In this document: piece after piece, positions 22,366 through 34,787 of the stretch
Position numbering within the stretch: the stretch's first letter is position 1
Layout of the letters: each line of letters begins with the position of its first letter
DNA from: Benincasa hispida
Lineage: Eukaryota > Streptophyta > Magnoliopsida > Cucurbitales > Cucurbitaceae
DNA: 64,000 nucleotides
NCBI RefSeq assembly: GCF_009727055.1
Contig: NC_052358.1
Location: forward strand, 47,250,666 to 47,314,665
Reading direction: 5' to 3'
Notes under the pieces: model-generated
Told to the model about the DNA's origin: nothing
What the model saw: the letters and a program-made list of their open reading frames with translations, nothing else
Database searches by the model: none
Position numbers and translations under genes: made by a program

Positions 22366-25300
22366 TGTTGGGGTTGATGCCTTAAAATCTCGTGTTCTGT
22401 AGTTTGTAAATAGTTTGTACGCACGCTTGTGATGTATAATATATGATATTTACTTCACTTCTTGACTTCGTACATTTGGATGTTTTATTTGCTTTACTAC
22501 AAACCAATAAACTTAAAATCCCTGGTTGTCTTTATGTAACTTAAGCATGTACGTGGTGACATACAAGTGGATCATGTCTTAACTGATAACCAAAATGTTC
22601 TGGAGTATATGGATATAGGAGGGAAACCTTATCCTGGTAACGCTACGGATGCAACCCGCTTTGTGGATTAGTTACAAGTGTTGTCACTTGTCATAGATGG
22701 TCTGATCCTGATCATTCGTGTAGGGACATGCGAGTGAGGGCATCCTATACAAAGAGTTTATATAAGACCTGACCACGAAGTGTTAACGTCTTGTCATATA
22801 ACCCCGTTCGTGAAAGAGACTTCACTTCACTAAGATGACCATAGGTAACATGACCTCAATCCTGAGTGAGTTGGGAACTCCTGCCATTGAGGGCTATCCT
22901 TTGATTTGCTTGGGTGCGAGTGGCCAGAGCACTGATAACGGGCAAAAATGCACGTTATTACAGCGCAAAGTTATAAAACAATGCAGGATTGCAATGGTAA
23001 AAATATACAATATTGCGTCCAAAAGCATTAAGTTCACAACATTGCGATCGCATGCGTCCATCGCATTAAAACAACTAACTTATGTATTTTGTGCAGAAAA
23101 TCCATTGGCGCAACGTGGAAATGCGATCTGAAGAAATTAACGTCTGAGCGCATTAAGAGATTGTGACTGCAAGGCTATGCGATCATATGCGCTCGCGAAA
23201 ATCTGCTCAAGAAGATGGCCGTATCAAGGTGAAAGCTTAATAAATCATGATGGGATAGAAAGCTGATGACGGTCGACTCCGAATTAAGTTGACAAGCCGT
23301 TAACGACACTATAGCAAGTACACTCAACTTTTCGGTGACAAATATTCAGCGTATTAGATAGAGAATTAATGCCATCTCATCAGTGCAATCATATGAGAGA
23401 AAAAGCTCTTCATCCTGAAGCTCTATAAATACCGAAGGCCACCTTCATTGAAGGAGTTTGATCAGTTTAGGGAGTTCACCATATAGACGATAGTTAGCCT
23501 TGTTCGTAGTTTTCTTATACTTAGAAGGTGGAAGCGAGAAAAGGGAAAAGACACCGGAAGATCATCCTGGTCAGCTTGAGAGAGTTCCAGGGAGCATGGA
23601 AAATAGAGAGAGGGCCGACTCTTGCGAGAGTAAGAATATCTTTTGAGCAGAGTAGAGAAGAACAGTGTAAAAGCCTTGGGAAGCAAGAGATTACTACCAG
23701 ACTCTTTATCTTTCTTTCACATTGTCATTCTATATTTCAATTTCATATATCGAATGAAACTTGCATTTCTGTACAATATGCATGAGTAACTAAACTTTTG
23801 AATAGGTTGAAAAGTACTTAACTAACATGACCTAGGATCTTCATTGCATGCGATCATCTTGTCTTATGTTGCGTCCATCACCCTTTTAGAGCTACTCGAG
23901 ATAGAGTCTAAAGAAAGAACCTAAGACTTGAGAGAGCTAGGTTAGAATATAGACTTGAGAAAGCAAGATTAGATCTGCATAAGCAAGAGATAGAGACTTA
24001 GAGATAAGCTCTATTTGCCAACATACATCGCATGCACCCTGAGATAGGTTATGGTAGTATGTGGTCACCTTGTGTATGTGTGTTATTCTTCATCGCATAG
24101 ACAAGAATAGAGGCTTAGATGTGAGTCCTATAGACATCATCACATACATCGCATGCGTTCTAAAACTAGAAGCCGTAGCATTTGCATTGAGAGATGACTT
24201 GCTGTTGTATGTATGTAGCATGATCGCATAACATGAACGCAATCTTAGGAAGTGTTAGCTAAACCCCTTCTCAACTCGTTCCCTTACATACTCATCGCAT
24301 CTTTCGTATTATTAACTCTTTTCTCGACTCCGCCGCATAAACTGTATACTTCAAACAATATACCAACCAATGCATTGATTTATTTGTTACTGCAAAGTAC
24401 TTAAAAATTACCATCACATATTGTTTCCTTAGTCCCTATGTTCGATCCTGGGCTTACCAGGCAACTCAGTAGGATTTATACTTAGATCTTACTGAGAAAA
24501 CTTGCATGTACAACGCATTATCCACCATTGCATTCTTTACCATTATTTCATTTCATAAAATAACGCATCAAGCGTCGACTCAAACCTAACACTTTGGGGA
24601 TTCGTTTGATTTGGGAGTTGGGAACTTAGCTATACAAGATGGAGTTCACTCCTTCCCTGAAGCAAGGGTAAGTAGATAGATTACTCCCTTAAGGGTTGAT
24701 CCCGAGGCTTGAATGATGTGGCGCCACACACCTTATCATGGTCCAAGAGGTGTTCACACATAGTAGGACTATGTTATATTGTTCATTAGATCAGTGGTAC
24801 TTAAGGAGTAAGATGTAACTACAGGGACAAAACAACAAATTGGCCCAGCTGTACTTACGAGCATCTGTGAAGGGTCATCGTACTAATGATTGGTTATATC
24901 CGATGGACATAGAAATATATCCGTGGTAAGAAGAGTTCCGTTGTCGGTCTTTAGTGGAATGCCTGATAGTTAACGGAAAGTGGATATCATGACTAAAAAG
25001 TTTAGTCAGTTATTCACGTACCGTTGGAGCTTCGAGTCATAGGTCCATAAGGTCCCCTTGGTAGCTTGGATACTAGTTGAGAATCAGTTTTTGGGTTAGT
25101 TTGAAATGTTCAAATTGACAAAAGGGAGTTCGATTATATATGATGTAATTGAACTAGTTAATTATATATATAATTGACTTTATGTATAAGATACATTAAT
25201 TTGGAGGAAATTAGATATAAATATGATTTATATCTAGTGGAGGAAAAATACTATGGTTAATATATCATATTAAATCATAGATTATGAATATAATGTGATT

Positions 25301-26056
25301 ATATTTAATATTTATTAATTGGACAGTTATGGGATAATTGCCAGTGTCTCTTCTTTTTTCGTAACTGATGAGTAAGATGAAGAATCGTTTTGAGATGCTT
25401 AATTAGCTCACGGTGTGTTGCGATTCTAGAGGTCATCCCTTAGTAAATTAGAGCATGTACGATAGTGTTGTTTACTGAACGATCGCTTACACCCGCATGT
25501 GCGACTTACTAAACGATCGCTTATCTTTTACTAAATGATCGTTTAGCGGCCGAGCTTTACTAAACGATTGTATAGACGATCGCTTAGCTTTTCCTGCACG
25601 ATCGTATACTTCACCTAAACGATCAAGCATTTTGTCTATACGATAGACAGTCTTTCTCCCACTTGCTTGATCGTTGTATACGATCTCTTTTCCTCCTCCC
25701 CTCTACCAAATTTGAACAGAGCCCACTCTTTGGATTCTCACTCCGAGAATACTGAGGGTTCCAGGTGGTGGTGTCGTCCCTTTTCTTTATCTTTTCGTGT
25801 AGAGACTGTTCGTGGTAGACGATTGGGTGTTGCTGAATGATAGCTTGCCATTCCAGCGAAAACGAGATTTGCTGTGAAGAAAGTCTTCAACTGGTATGTT
25901 TTCTCGGTCTCTTGTTTATTTATCCTTTAAGCATGCCAGTAATTTAGCATTGTTAATGCATATCTATATGTGTGAATGTATGTGTGGAAATTTTGTCACA
26001 ATGAACTGGACAGATTCGCTTCCGCTCATAGGTACTCTTGTATAAGAGTTACTTCA
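22366..26056 (+). repeat. 3' LTR of element B, split by a solo LTR
   Basis: Starts TGTTGGGGTTGATGCC, a second subfamily of the same Copia LTR family. It is interrupted at 22933-24570 and ends near 26056 (GAGTTACTTCA). It carries the ACGATCG array (about 25450-25630), hairpin 25633-25649 (arms TGTCTAT and ATAGACA) and anti-PPT TCTCCCACTTG at 25655-25665. Without the insertion it is about 2.05 kb. Confidence 0.88.
22933..24570 (+). mobile_element. Solo Athila-type LTR in the LTR of element B
   Basis: Starts TGATAACGGGC, ends AACGCATCA, and has a TATA box at 23424-23431. The host LTR reads GTGGCCAG before and CGACTC after. The 5-bp TSD is AGCAC (22928-22932) against AGCGT (24571-24575), which aligns exactly with ATTGC in uninterrupted copies. 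The two differences fit decay of a GCGC site. Confidence 0.9.
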
Positions 26057-27975
26057 AATGGTCTGTAGTATATGGATATAGAGGGAAACCTTATCCTGGT
26101 AACGCTATGGATGCAACCCGCTTTGTAGAATAGTTACAAGTGTTGTGGCTTGCTACAGATGGTCTAATCCTAATCATTCATGTGGAGACATGCGAGCGGA
26201 GGCATCCTATACAAAGGAGTTTGTATAAGACCAGACCATGAATGTTATAGTCTCGTTGTATAACGCCAATAGAGACTTCAGTTCACTAGGATGACCATAG
26301 GTAACATGACCTCAATCTTGTGTGAGTTGAGAAAAACTGCCTTTGAGGGCGGTCCTTTGATTTGCATGGGTGTAAGTGGCCATATTGCCGACTCAAACCT
26401 ACCACTTGAGGGATTTGTCTGATTTGAGAGCTGGGAACTCAGCTACACAAGATGAAATTCACTCCTTCCCCGAAGTAGGGGTAAGTAGATAGATTACTCC
26501 CTTAAGGGATGATTCCAGGGCTTGAACGATGTGGCGCCACACACCTCTCATGGCCTGAGAGGTGTCACACATAGTAGGACTATGTTGTACTGTTCATTAG
26601 AGGGATCCGTGGTACTTAAGGAGTTAGATGTAACTATAGGGGCAAAACGGTAAATTGGCTCAGCTGTACTTACGAGCATCTGTGAAGGGTTATCGTATTG
26701 TTGATTGGTTATATCCGATGGACACAGAAATATATCTGTGGTGAGAAGAGTGCAATTGTCGGTCTTTAGTGGAATGCCTGGCAGTTAAAGATGGTGGATC
26801 TCGTGGCTAAAGAGTTTAGTCAGCTATTCACGTACCGTTGGAGTTTCGAGCCATAGGTCTATAAAGGTCCCTTTGGTAGCTCAATGGATTCAAGTTGAGA
26901 AGAAGTTTTTGGGTCAGTTTGAAGTGTTAAAATTGACAAGAGGGAGTTCGATTATATATGATATGATTGAACTGGTTAATTATATATGATATGATTGACA
27001 TTATGTATGAGATACATTATTTGGAGGAAAATGATATAAATATGATTATATCTAGTGGAGGAGAAAAGACTATGGTTCATATGTTGCATTTGATGTGATA
27101 TTAAACCATAGGGTAATGAATATAATATGATTATATTTATTATTTAATTTTGGACAATTATGGGATAATTATGCCAACATTTTCCCCATAACCGTGTGAT
27201 AGTGGGAGGTTGCCTTCAGTTTTCGTAACTGAAGGATAAAGTGAAAATAGTTTTCATTTTGCAAAGAGATCAGATATACGCTCACTTCGTCTGTATACTA
27301 CTTATTGCATAACAAACGGAGAGCCTACATGATAGCTTAAAGTTTCTACACGATCGTATACATGCGCACAGTTTACTAAACGATCACATAGGATTTGCTA
27401 AACGATCGTCTAGTTTTTTCCTAAATGATCATGCACCCGAGCATTTACTAAACGATTGTTTATATGATCGTGGCCAATTTACTAAACGAACATATACCTT
27501 TTCCTAAATGATCAAGAATCGTCTATACGATAGACTTCTACCTTCTCCCACTTGCTTGGTCGTGGTATACAATCCTCTCTTCCTCCTTCCCTCTGCCAAA
27601 TTTAATAGAGCCCACACCTCCTGGATTCTCACATCGAGAGTACCGAGGGTTCTAAGTGGTGGTGTTCTCCCTGTTGCTATGTTTGTGTAGAGGCCGTTCG
27701 TGGGTAGATGACCGGGTTTTTGGTGGACGATTACTTAGATGTGCTTAGCGAGAGCGAGAGGAGCAGTCCTTGGCGAGAACAAGTTTTCTGTGAAGAAGGG
27801 TTCTTCAACTGGTACATACTTCGTTCTCTTTGTTATTTAAGTTTAAAAGCATGCCTGTAATTAGTTGCTAAATGCATATCTATTCTGTTGGATAGTGAAT
27901 GCTGTAATTTTGTTACAATGAGTTTGGAATGATCTCTCTTCTACTCAGAGGTACTCTTTGATAAGAGTTCCTTCA
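26057..27975 (+). repeat. 5'-truncated Copia LTR
   Basis: Begins mid-LTR at AATGGTCTGTAG, directly after the end of the element B LTR, and runs to GAGTTCCTTCA. It includes the array (27340-27520), hairpin 27521-27535 and anti-PPT at 27544-27554. The first 0.2 kb of the LTR is missing, so this is a truncated or recombined copy. Confidence 0.82.
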
Positions 27976-28433
27976 ATTTGAAGCTGAGATTTGGTGAAGA
28001 GCAGCTTGGATTTAGAGGATTCTTTAAAGGTATGATTTTTAAAACCCTTTTCTGTGAAAATCTATTTTCCATGCTTTTTAGAACTTAAATTAAGTATAAT
28101 TAGAGTGCTTATTGGTTCTGTTTGCTTCCGTTGCATGCTTCTACTTTCCAACATTTGATTTGTTGAAATAAAATTGATAAAATGTATATAAGAGATTTTT
28201 CCCCCTAAGAAAATAATATACATAATTTCCATCAAGAAAATAATATCGAAAAGGAAGATCCTACAATTTTGTAGGATTATTGTTGATAAGATGTAGTACC
28301 AGTTAATTTAATGATATATTCATCTTCCTTTTGATATTTAACAATTTGAAAAATCTATTCACTAAAAATTGATAAGAGATATAATTTGTAGGTAGAAGCA
28401 GGTTCCGGCTTTGAGAAAAAATTTCGTAAAATT
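27976..28433 (+). other. Possible divergent Copia LTR end, then unassigned sequence
   Basis: About 27976-28160 weakly matches the end of the LTR at 47692-51706 (AGGTATG, GAGTGCTTA, TGCTTCCG blocks). The rest is AT-rich with no recognisable gene. Confidence 0.4.
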
Positions 28434-28438
28434 CAATT

Positions 28439-29562
28439 TGAAGGAAATCAAACATGAGGATTTCAATGAGCAGCGGAAGAGATCGTTCCAAATTTCATTC
28501 GAGTGAACACAATCAATTACAGTCTAAGAACGGAAACTAACAGGTCATGCACAACACAAAATTAAAGCATGCTAACAAGAGTATCAAGAGATAGAGTATG
28601 CATACTTTTGAAGAAACATTCTTCAAGAATCCCTCAATCAGTCTCCAAGCGTCCAAGAACAACACTCGAACGCAACGACCGTTACATCCAACGAACACGA
28701 ACCTAACGAACGACCAACAACATGAACTAAGTGAGGACACCACCACAATGGTTACCTTGGTATTTTTGATGTGAGAATCCAGGAGTTGTGGGCTCTGTAT
28801 GATCTTGGCTTGAGGAAGAGACTGGAGGAAAACAATCGTGTAGACGATCGAGCAAGTGGGAGATAAGCAACTGGTCTATCGTATAGATGATGTGCTCAAT
28901 CGTTTAGTAAAGGTAGCCTATCGTATAGACTTAGCCACTCGATCGTTTAGCTACGATCAGCTGAACGACTATTGTATAGTCAAAGCTGCACGATCGTTTA
29001 GTCTCTACACAACTATCACTTAATGAAACTTTTTCACTTGATAGCTTATCCGTGTGAGTTATTTCCGAATAAGGCAAAGGCAGGAGTTTCTAAAACACTT
29101 AGGATTAAGGTCATGTCACCTATAGTCATTTTAGTGAGATGTATGTCTCAAGTATCAACGGCGTTATATAAAAAGACTAATCATCTCGTGGTCTGGTCTT
29201 ATACAAACTCTTTGTATAGGATACCCCCGCTTGCATGTCTTCACATGAATGGACAGGATCAGACCACCTGTAGTAGTTCACAACACTTGTAAACCTCTAC
29301 AAAGTGAGCCGTATCTGTAGAGTCACCAGGATAAGGTATCCCTCCTTTATCCTTATACTACAGACCATGTAGGTTATTATTTAAGACATGATCCACTTGT
29401 ATATCTCATATACATGTTTAAGTTTACATATAATAACCATGGATCTTTGTTTATTGGATATGAGTAAATGGAAATAAAATAACTCTTATTTTATTAATAA
29501 CAATGTGTACAACTGTTTACAAATTACGAGACTCTAGAAAAACTAGGACACCAATTCCAACA
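28439..29562 (-). mobile_element. Minus-strand solo Copia LTR with internal deletion
   Basis: On the minus strand it starts at 29562 (TGTTGGAATTGGTGTCC) and ends at 28439 (TTTCCTTCA). A perfect 5-bp TSD CAATT lies at 28434-28438 and 29563-29567. It is only 1.1 kb, against about 2 kb for family members, so the middle has been lost. The ACGATCG array and an anti-PPT 12-mer (28853-28864) remain. Confidence 0.92.
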
Positions 29563-29639
29563 CAATTTGTGATTTTTGAAGTATGACATAAATGCATTTT
29601 TCAAAAAGTATGTTTTGTGTTCTTAATTTTTGAAAACAA

Positions 29640-32008
29640 AAATGAAAATTTATTGTTTTTGACATAGGAGCGGTATGGAAACTATATATGAGGGTGAATA
29701 GGGTTTATTAAAATTAATTATAACTTTTTCCTAATGTGGGCACAATTAAACTTTTTTTTTTTTTTTTTTTTTTGCTTACAAGTAATTTAAACAATAAATT
29801 CATGCACATAAATCCAACCTAAAATAATCAAGAAGTTAATAATACTACATTAAAGCACCCGATTTGATTCTAATAACAAGATCAGTAATGGATGTAGAAA
29901 ATTAATAACACTAATAATTACCAATCGAAATAAACAAATATAAGCAATTAAATTCAAGAACAAACCTTGCAATTAATTTGAAGCAATAATATTGAATGAA
30001 AAATTAATTGCAAAATTAAATAGGAGAGGGATAGAGAATTGACACTATAAATTTTATATTTGTTTAGCACAATCGGCTTACATTCACTTTCCAAGCTTCT
30101 CTTGGGTACTTCACTCAAACTTGACTGTTTTACGACTTAGAGTTGAAATGTATAACGTTCTTTTTTTGGGCGCAAGATCAAACTCGATCCTTTCCATGGT
30201 TAAGGATCAAATCATTACAATGACTCCTTTTTGGGATCAAGAGCAACACTCATAATGATATGAAAATGAAGAACAAGATGAAAGAACTCTCTCAAAGAGT
30301 GGATGAATACATTTAAGCTCAAAGACTTTGTAAAAACAATTCTTACAAGTAAAAGCTATGTAGATTACAAAAATTAAAGCTAAAAAATTTCCAAGAAATT
30401 GGATTAAGCTCTCAAGAGGTTGTAGAATTTTAAAGATTTTTTAAAGAATTTTTCTATTTTTTTTTTCAGGCTTCAAAAAGGGTTAGAAACGTTGAACTAC
30501 CCGTTGGCTGCTACGTGTCAGCATCTGATTGGTTGCATTAAATAATAATAATAAAAATATTAGAATTTGACCTTTTGACCAAGAATATATATAATATAAT
30601 TTTCACTACGTGTCAGCTTCTCATTGGTCAATATAAAATAATATTAAAAATTCATAATTTTGACTGCTGGATCTATTCTATTGTGAGGATTAAAGTGTGT
30701 GAGCTCAAACTTGTATACCCACTCTTTTTAGAGAATTTTATTGTGTGATTTAAAGCTTAAAAAAACAATGCAACAGTTGGATTCTAACCTGTGGAAAGGA
30801 TCAGATTTGCTTTTGGACCTATAAAAGAAGCAATGTAGTGGTTCAACTTTCATCCGTGGAAAGAGTCAAAGGAGATTTTGTAATCGAAATCCCGAAAGGC
30901 GCTTGGAAAAATGGATGTAGGTTGAGTTTTATTGAACCAATATAAAAATCACGGTATTTTCTTCTCTAACTCTTTCCTAATTATTTTTGCATTTAATTTT
31001 AATTTATTCCTCTGGTTGGTTGATATTGATTGAATATATTTTCACATATTTTTTTATCGATATCGTTATTTAGTATCAATTAGAATTATGTTAATTTAAC
31101 TAAAACAATTATATAATTAGATTAAATTGAGCATATTTTAAGAAAAAGTTTAATTAAACCATATTCACTCCTCTAGGGTTGTCATACCGATCCATTACGG
31201 TCAACACATTGACATGGAAAATGACATAGCACTTCAAACGGTCACAATTGTTGATGTGGCATATGACGTGGACGATGACATGGTAAAATGTGGCCTAATA
31301 GCATGGAGGTGTGCGGCAATTTTTTTAATTAATAAAATAATTTCTCTCAACGATAAGATGAAAAGAAAGAAAATTGGAAGCTTGTCTAGAGAGTAACAAT
31401 AGTGGTCTTTTTGCTAATTTTGAAGATTGTAAAATGTGAAAAGTTGAAATAATTTTGGGGAAGATGAAGTATAAAAAGAGAGGGAATTGGGGTAAAAATC
31501 AAATTTCAATTTGGGCCACTGGGTTGATAAAAAAGTGAAACAAAAAGTGGAGTTTATAAGTTTCAATGGAAACCTACTGTAGTTTTTTTTCTTTAAAAAA
31601 AAAAAGACGGGTCACTTTTCCCTTTTTCTCTTTTTCTTTTTTCTTTTTTTTAATCTTTACAAAATCATTTTATCATTTCTTTTTAACTTTAAAAGAACAC
31701 AATCCATCAATTGCAAATTTAAGCCACATGTGTCACTATCCATATAGCTCCAAGTGATAATCTCTAGTTGGCTCAATTTGATGATTAATTTGTCACGTCA
31801 CCATCTCGAGTATTTTTCCGTTATGTTTCTTTTTGCTATATCTTTTCCATTCAAACTCCAATTTGGGGGATTCAAGAGGCGTCAGAAGCCTTGATCCGAG
31901 CTCTATGCTATGAACTATTCAAAATAATAAAATTGTTAATAAATAAAATTATGTTCTTTATCATCAAAACATTAATTAATCAATTTGAGGTTAAGGGCCA
32001 AAAAACTA
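29640..32008 (-). repeat. Probable 3' LTR of element C
   Basis: No second LTR copy is in the window, so the ends are inferred. A polypurine tract (minus AAAAATGGGGAGATT) precedes about 32008. The minus strand then has TTTTGATGATAAAGAAC, like SIRE-type LTR starts, and near 29680 CCCTATTCACCCTC, common near the 3' part of such LTRs. It contains a T22 run (29752-29773), a roughly 96-bp tandem duplication with ACGTGTC and ATTGG boxes (30511 onward) and poly-A/T tracts near 31590. The open frame at 31214-31396 has no recognisable domain. Confidence 0.45.
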
Positions 32009-32330
32009 ATAATCTCCCCATTTTTTATGATGATAGACCATAGAAGAAAAATAACTTGAAGTGCACATAATCATAACAACACATGTGATTAATAAGTAAT
32101 TTCAATATCAAGTATACATATCATCAAAAGATCATGCTTGAAATTCATTCAAAAGAATTAACTTTTTTCCTTTAATTAATTCTCCCCCTAAATAATACAT
32201 TCAATAGAAACAATCAATCAACACAATCATAACACATTTTCCTTACACCTCTCCCCCTTTGAAATCATAAAAACATATACATACTCCCCCTAAAAATATG
32301 ACATACACAAAGATTTCAATTCTCCCCCTA
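32005..32330 (-). other. Cluster of polypurine tracts of element C
   Basis: Five short purine tracts on the minus strand between the pol stop and the LTR: GGGGAGAT near 32013, TAGGGGGAGA near 32182, AAAGGGGGAGA near 32250, TAGGGGGAGT near 32285 and TAGGGGGAGA near 32322. The one at 32013 abuts the inferred LTR start. Confidence 0.65.
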
Positions 32331-32369
32331 TCAAATGCATTCTATAATAATATCAAATAATATATAAAG

Positions 32370-34778
32370 TCAATATACATCACAACGAATAATACAAAGC
32401 TCAAGCTTATTTTTGCAAAAATTTTCTTCATTCAAAGGCTTAGAGAAAATCCACCAATTGATTATTAGAGTTCACAAATTCAAAAGTAATATTTCCATTT
32501 TGCACACTCTCTCTAATAAAGTGATGCTTAATATCAATATGCTAAGTCATAGAATGATATATAGGATTTTTAGTCAAATTAATAGCACTAGTATTATCAC
32601 AAAATATGGGTACACTATCAAACTTTAATCTAAAATCACAAAGAGTTTGTTTCTTCCAAAGAATTTGTGCACAACAACTAGCAGCCGCAATATATTTCTC
32701 TTTGATAGTGGATAAAGCAATCAATATTTGCTTTTTACCAAACCAAGATACTAAGGAACTACTAAGAAATTGGAAAGTCCCACTAGTACTCTTACGGTCA
32801 AATAAACTACTATCAAAATCTGCGTCGAAATATCCTACCAAATTAAATTCGACATTTTTGGGATACAACAAGCCTACATCAATAGTTCCAAGCAAATATT
32901 TAAATATTTTTTTAACGGCATGCAAATGCGATTCCTTAGGACAAGATTGAAATCTAGCACATAGACATACATTAAACATAATATCGGGTCTAATAGCAAT
33001 CAAATCAAATAAAAATTCGATCATACCTCGATAAGTCTTTATGTCCACACATTTAATTTTTTCATCTTTGTCGGTGGTGATGCTCATAGGAGGTTTTGCA
33101 ATTTACCTTCATTGATTTTGAACCTCTTGAACAAATTCTTATGTACTTTTCTTGACTTATGAAGATGTCATCCTTGAGTTGTTTGATTTAGAGCCCAAGA
33201 AAGAAACTAAGTTCTCCCATCATACTCATCTCAAACTCACTATGCATACACTTAAAGAATTCTTCACACAAAGATGGATCAGTATAACCGAATATAATAT
33301 CATCCACATATATTTGCACTATAAGCATATCATTATCCTTAACCCTAATAAAGAGAGCAGTATCAATTTTTCCCATTTTAAAATCAATCTCAAGTAAAAA
33401 GTTGTTAAGACTATCATACCAAGCTCTTGTGGCTTGTTTTAAGCCATAAAGAACCTATTTCAACTTATAAACTAATTAGGCAAATCAAATCTTTCAAAAC
33501 CCAGAGGTTGTTCAATTCTTATAAGAGGCAAAAGTAAGCAACATTCTGATAGCTTCTAATCTAGCAACCAGCGCAAAAGTTTTTTCATAATCCATACCTT
33601 CTTCTTGACAATAACATTGAGTTACAAGTCTAGCTTTATTTATAATGATATTTCCATTTTCATTCATCTTATTTCTAAAAACCCATATAGTTCCAATTAT
33701 AGATACATTAGAAGGCCTAAGGATTAATTCCCAGACTTTATTCCTTTCAAATTGATTTAATTCTTCTTGCATAGCTAAAATCCAAAATTCATCATTTTCG
33801 GCATCTTTAAAACTTTTTGGTTCAATTTGAGAAACAAAAGCAAGATTACTAAATAAATTAAGAGAATAGCGAGTTTTTGCACCTTGTTCAATATCACCAA
33901 GAATCAAATCCTTGGGATGGGATGAAACATATCTCCATTCATTAGGCATAGATGAACAATCATCTTCCTTATTTTCATTGATGCTTACTTCTTGCATACT
34001 TGAAATAATTTCTTTACCTTTGTCACTAACAAGTAAATCTCCAAAAATTTTTTCTAAATCATCACTGCAAATGGACTCATTAGAAACATTATTACAAGAT
34101 TCATCAAATACAACATACACATATTCCTCAATAACTAATGTTCTCTTATTGAAAACTCTATAAGCTTTACTAGTCGGGGAATATCCTAGGAGAATATCTG
34201 TCTTAGAATCAAAATTTTCAAGTTTTTCTTTGTTATTCAAAATAAAACATTTGCAACAAAAGACTTTGTAATATCCAATATTTGGATTTTTTCCATGCCA
34301 AAGCCCATAAGGAGTTTTATTTAAAGATGGTCTAATAAAAACTTTATTTAAAAGATAGCAAGCGGTACTAACGACTTTCGCCTAAAAATGTTTAGGTAAA
34401 CCATACTCATTCAACATTGACTTTGTGAATTCTTGCAAAGTAAAATTTTTCCTTTCAACTACATCGTTTTATTGAGAAGTCCTTGAAGAGGAAAAATTAC
34501 GAGAAAATCATTTTCTTCACAAAGACTTTAAAAACATCATTATCAAATTCTCCTCCATGATCACTCCTAGTTTTAGAAATAAAAAATTCTTTTTTCATTT
34601 TGAACTCTTTTAGCAAAAATAATAAAACTTTCCATAGCATCATCATTATGTTTTATCATCAAAACCCAAGTAAATCTAGAAAAATCATGAACTATCACAA
34701 ATGCATAATAGTTTCCTCTATAGCTAGCAATTCTAGAGGGTCAAATAATTCCATGTGTAATAGTTGTAGTGGTCTAGC
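32370..34778 (-). pseudogene. pol: Element C pol: integrase core, RT and RNase H, broken
   Basis: Minus strand from 34778. The integrase core starts LLHMELF, where the first catalytic Asp of HMDLF-type motifs is Glu, then has TRSDHGGEF and VVERKN. There is a 242-codon open stretch (34240-33512) with the integrase tail and start of RT (LLGYSPTSKAYRVFNKRT, KARLVTQCY, ALVARLEAIR). RT continues in broken frames to YVDDIIFG (about 33290). The last open part (33087-32542) is RT connection and RNase H (RPDIMFNVCL, DADFDSS, FDRKSTSG), where STAEAEY-type residues are changed to STIKEKY. The end, KPLNEENF, reaches a TGA at 32372-32370. Confidence 0.88.
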
Positions 34779-34787
34779 AGTGGAGAT

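Larger units (their letters stand above)
5968..26056 (+). mobile_element. Copia element B, 5'-truncated, with nested insertions
   Basis: Ty1/copia element with part of gag (5968-6304, resuming at 18957), protease, integrase, RT, RNase H (to 22264), polypurine tract and 3' LTR (22366-26056). Its 5' LTR and first part of gag are absent; the minus-strand LTR at 4209-5967 takes their place. Gag is split by the Athila-like element at 6305-18951, and the 3' LTR by the solo LTR at 22933-24570. Confidence 0.88.

Noticed and set aside
31214..31396. 60-codon frame rich in Asp and Val as a small gene
   Set aside because: It arises from repeated GACATGG/GACGTGG motifs in probable LTR sequence; no domain, no conserved context.
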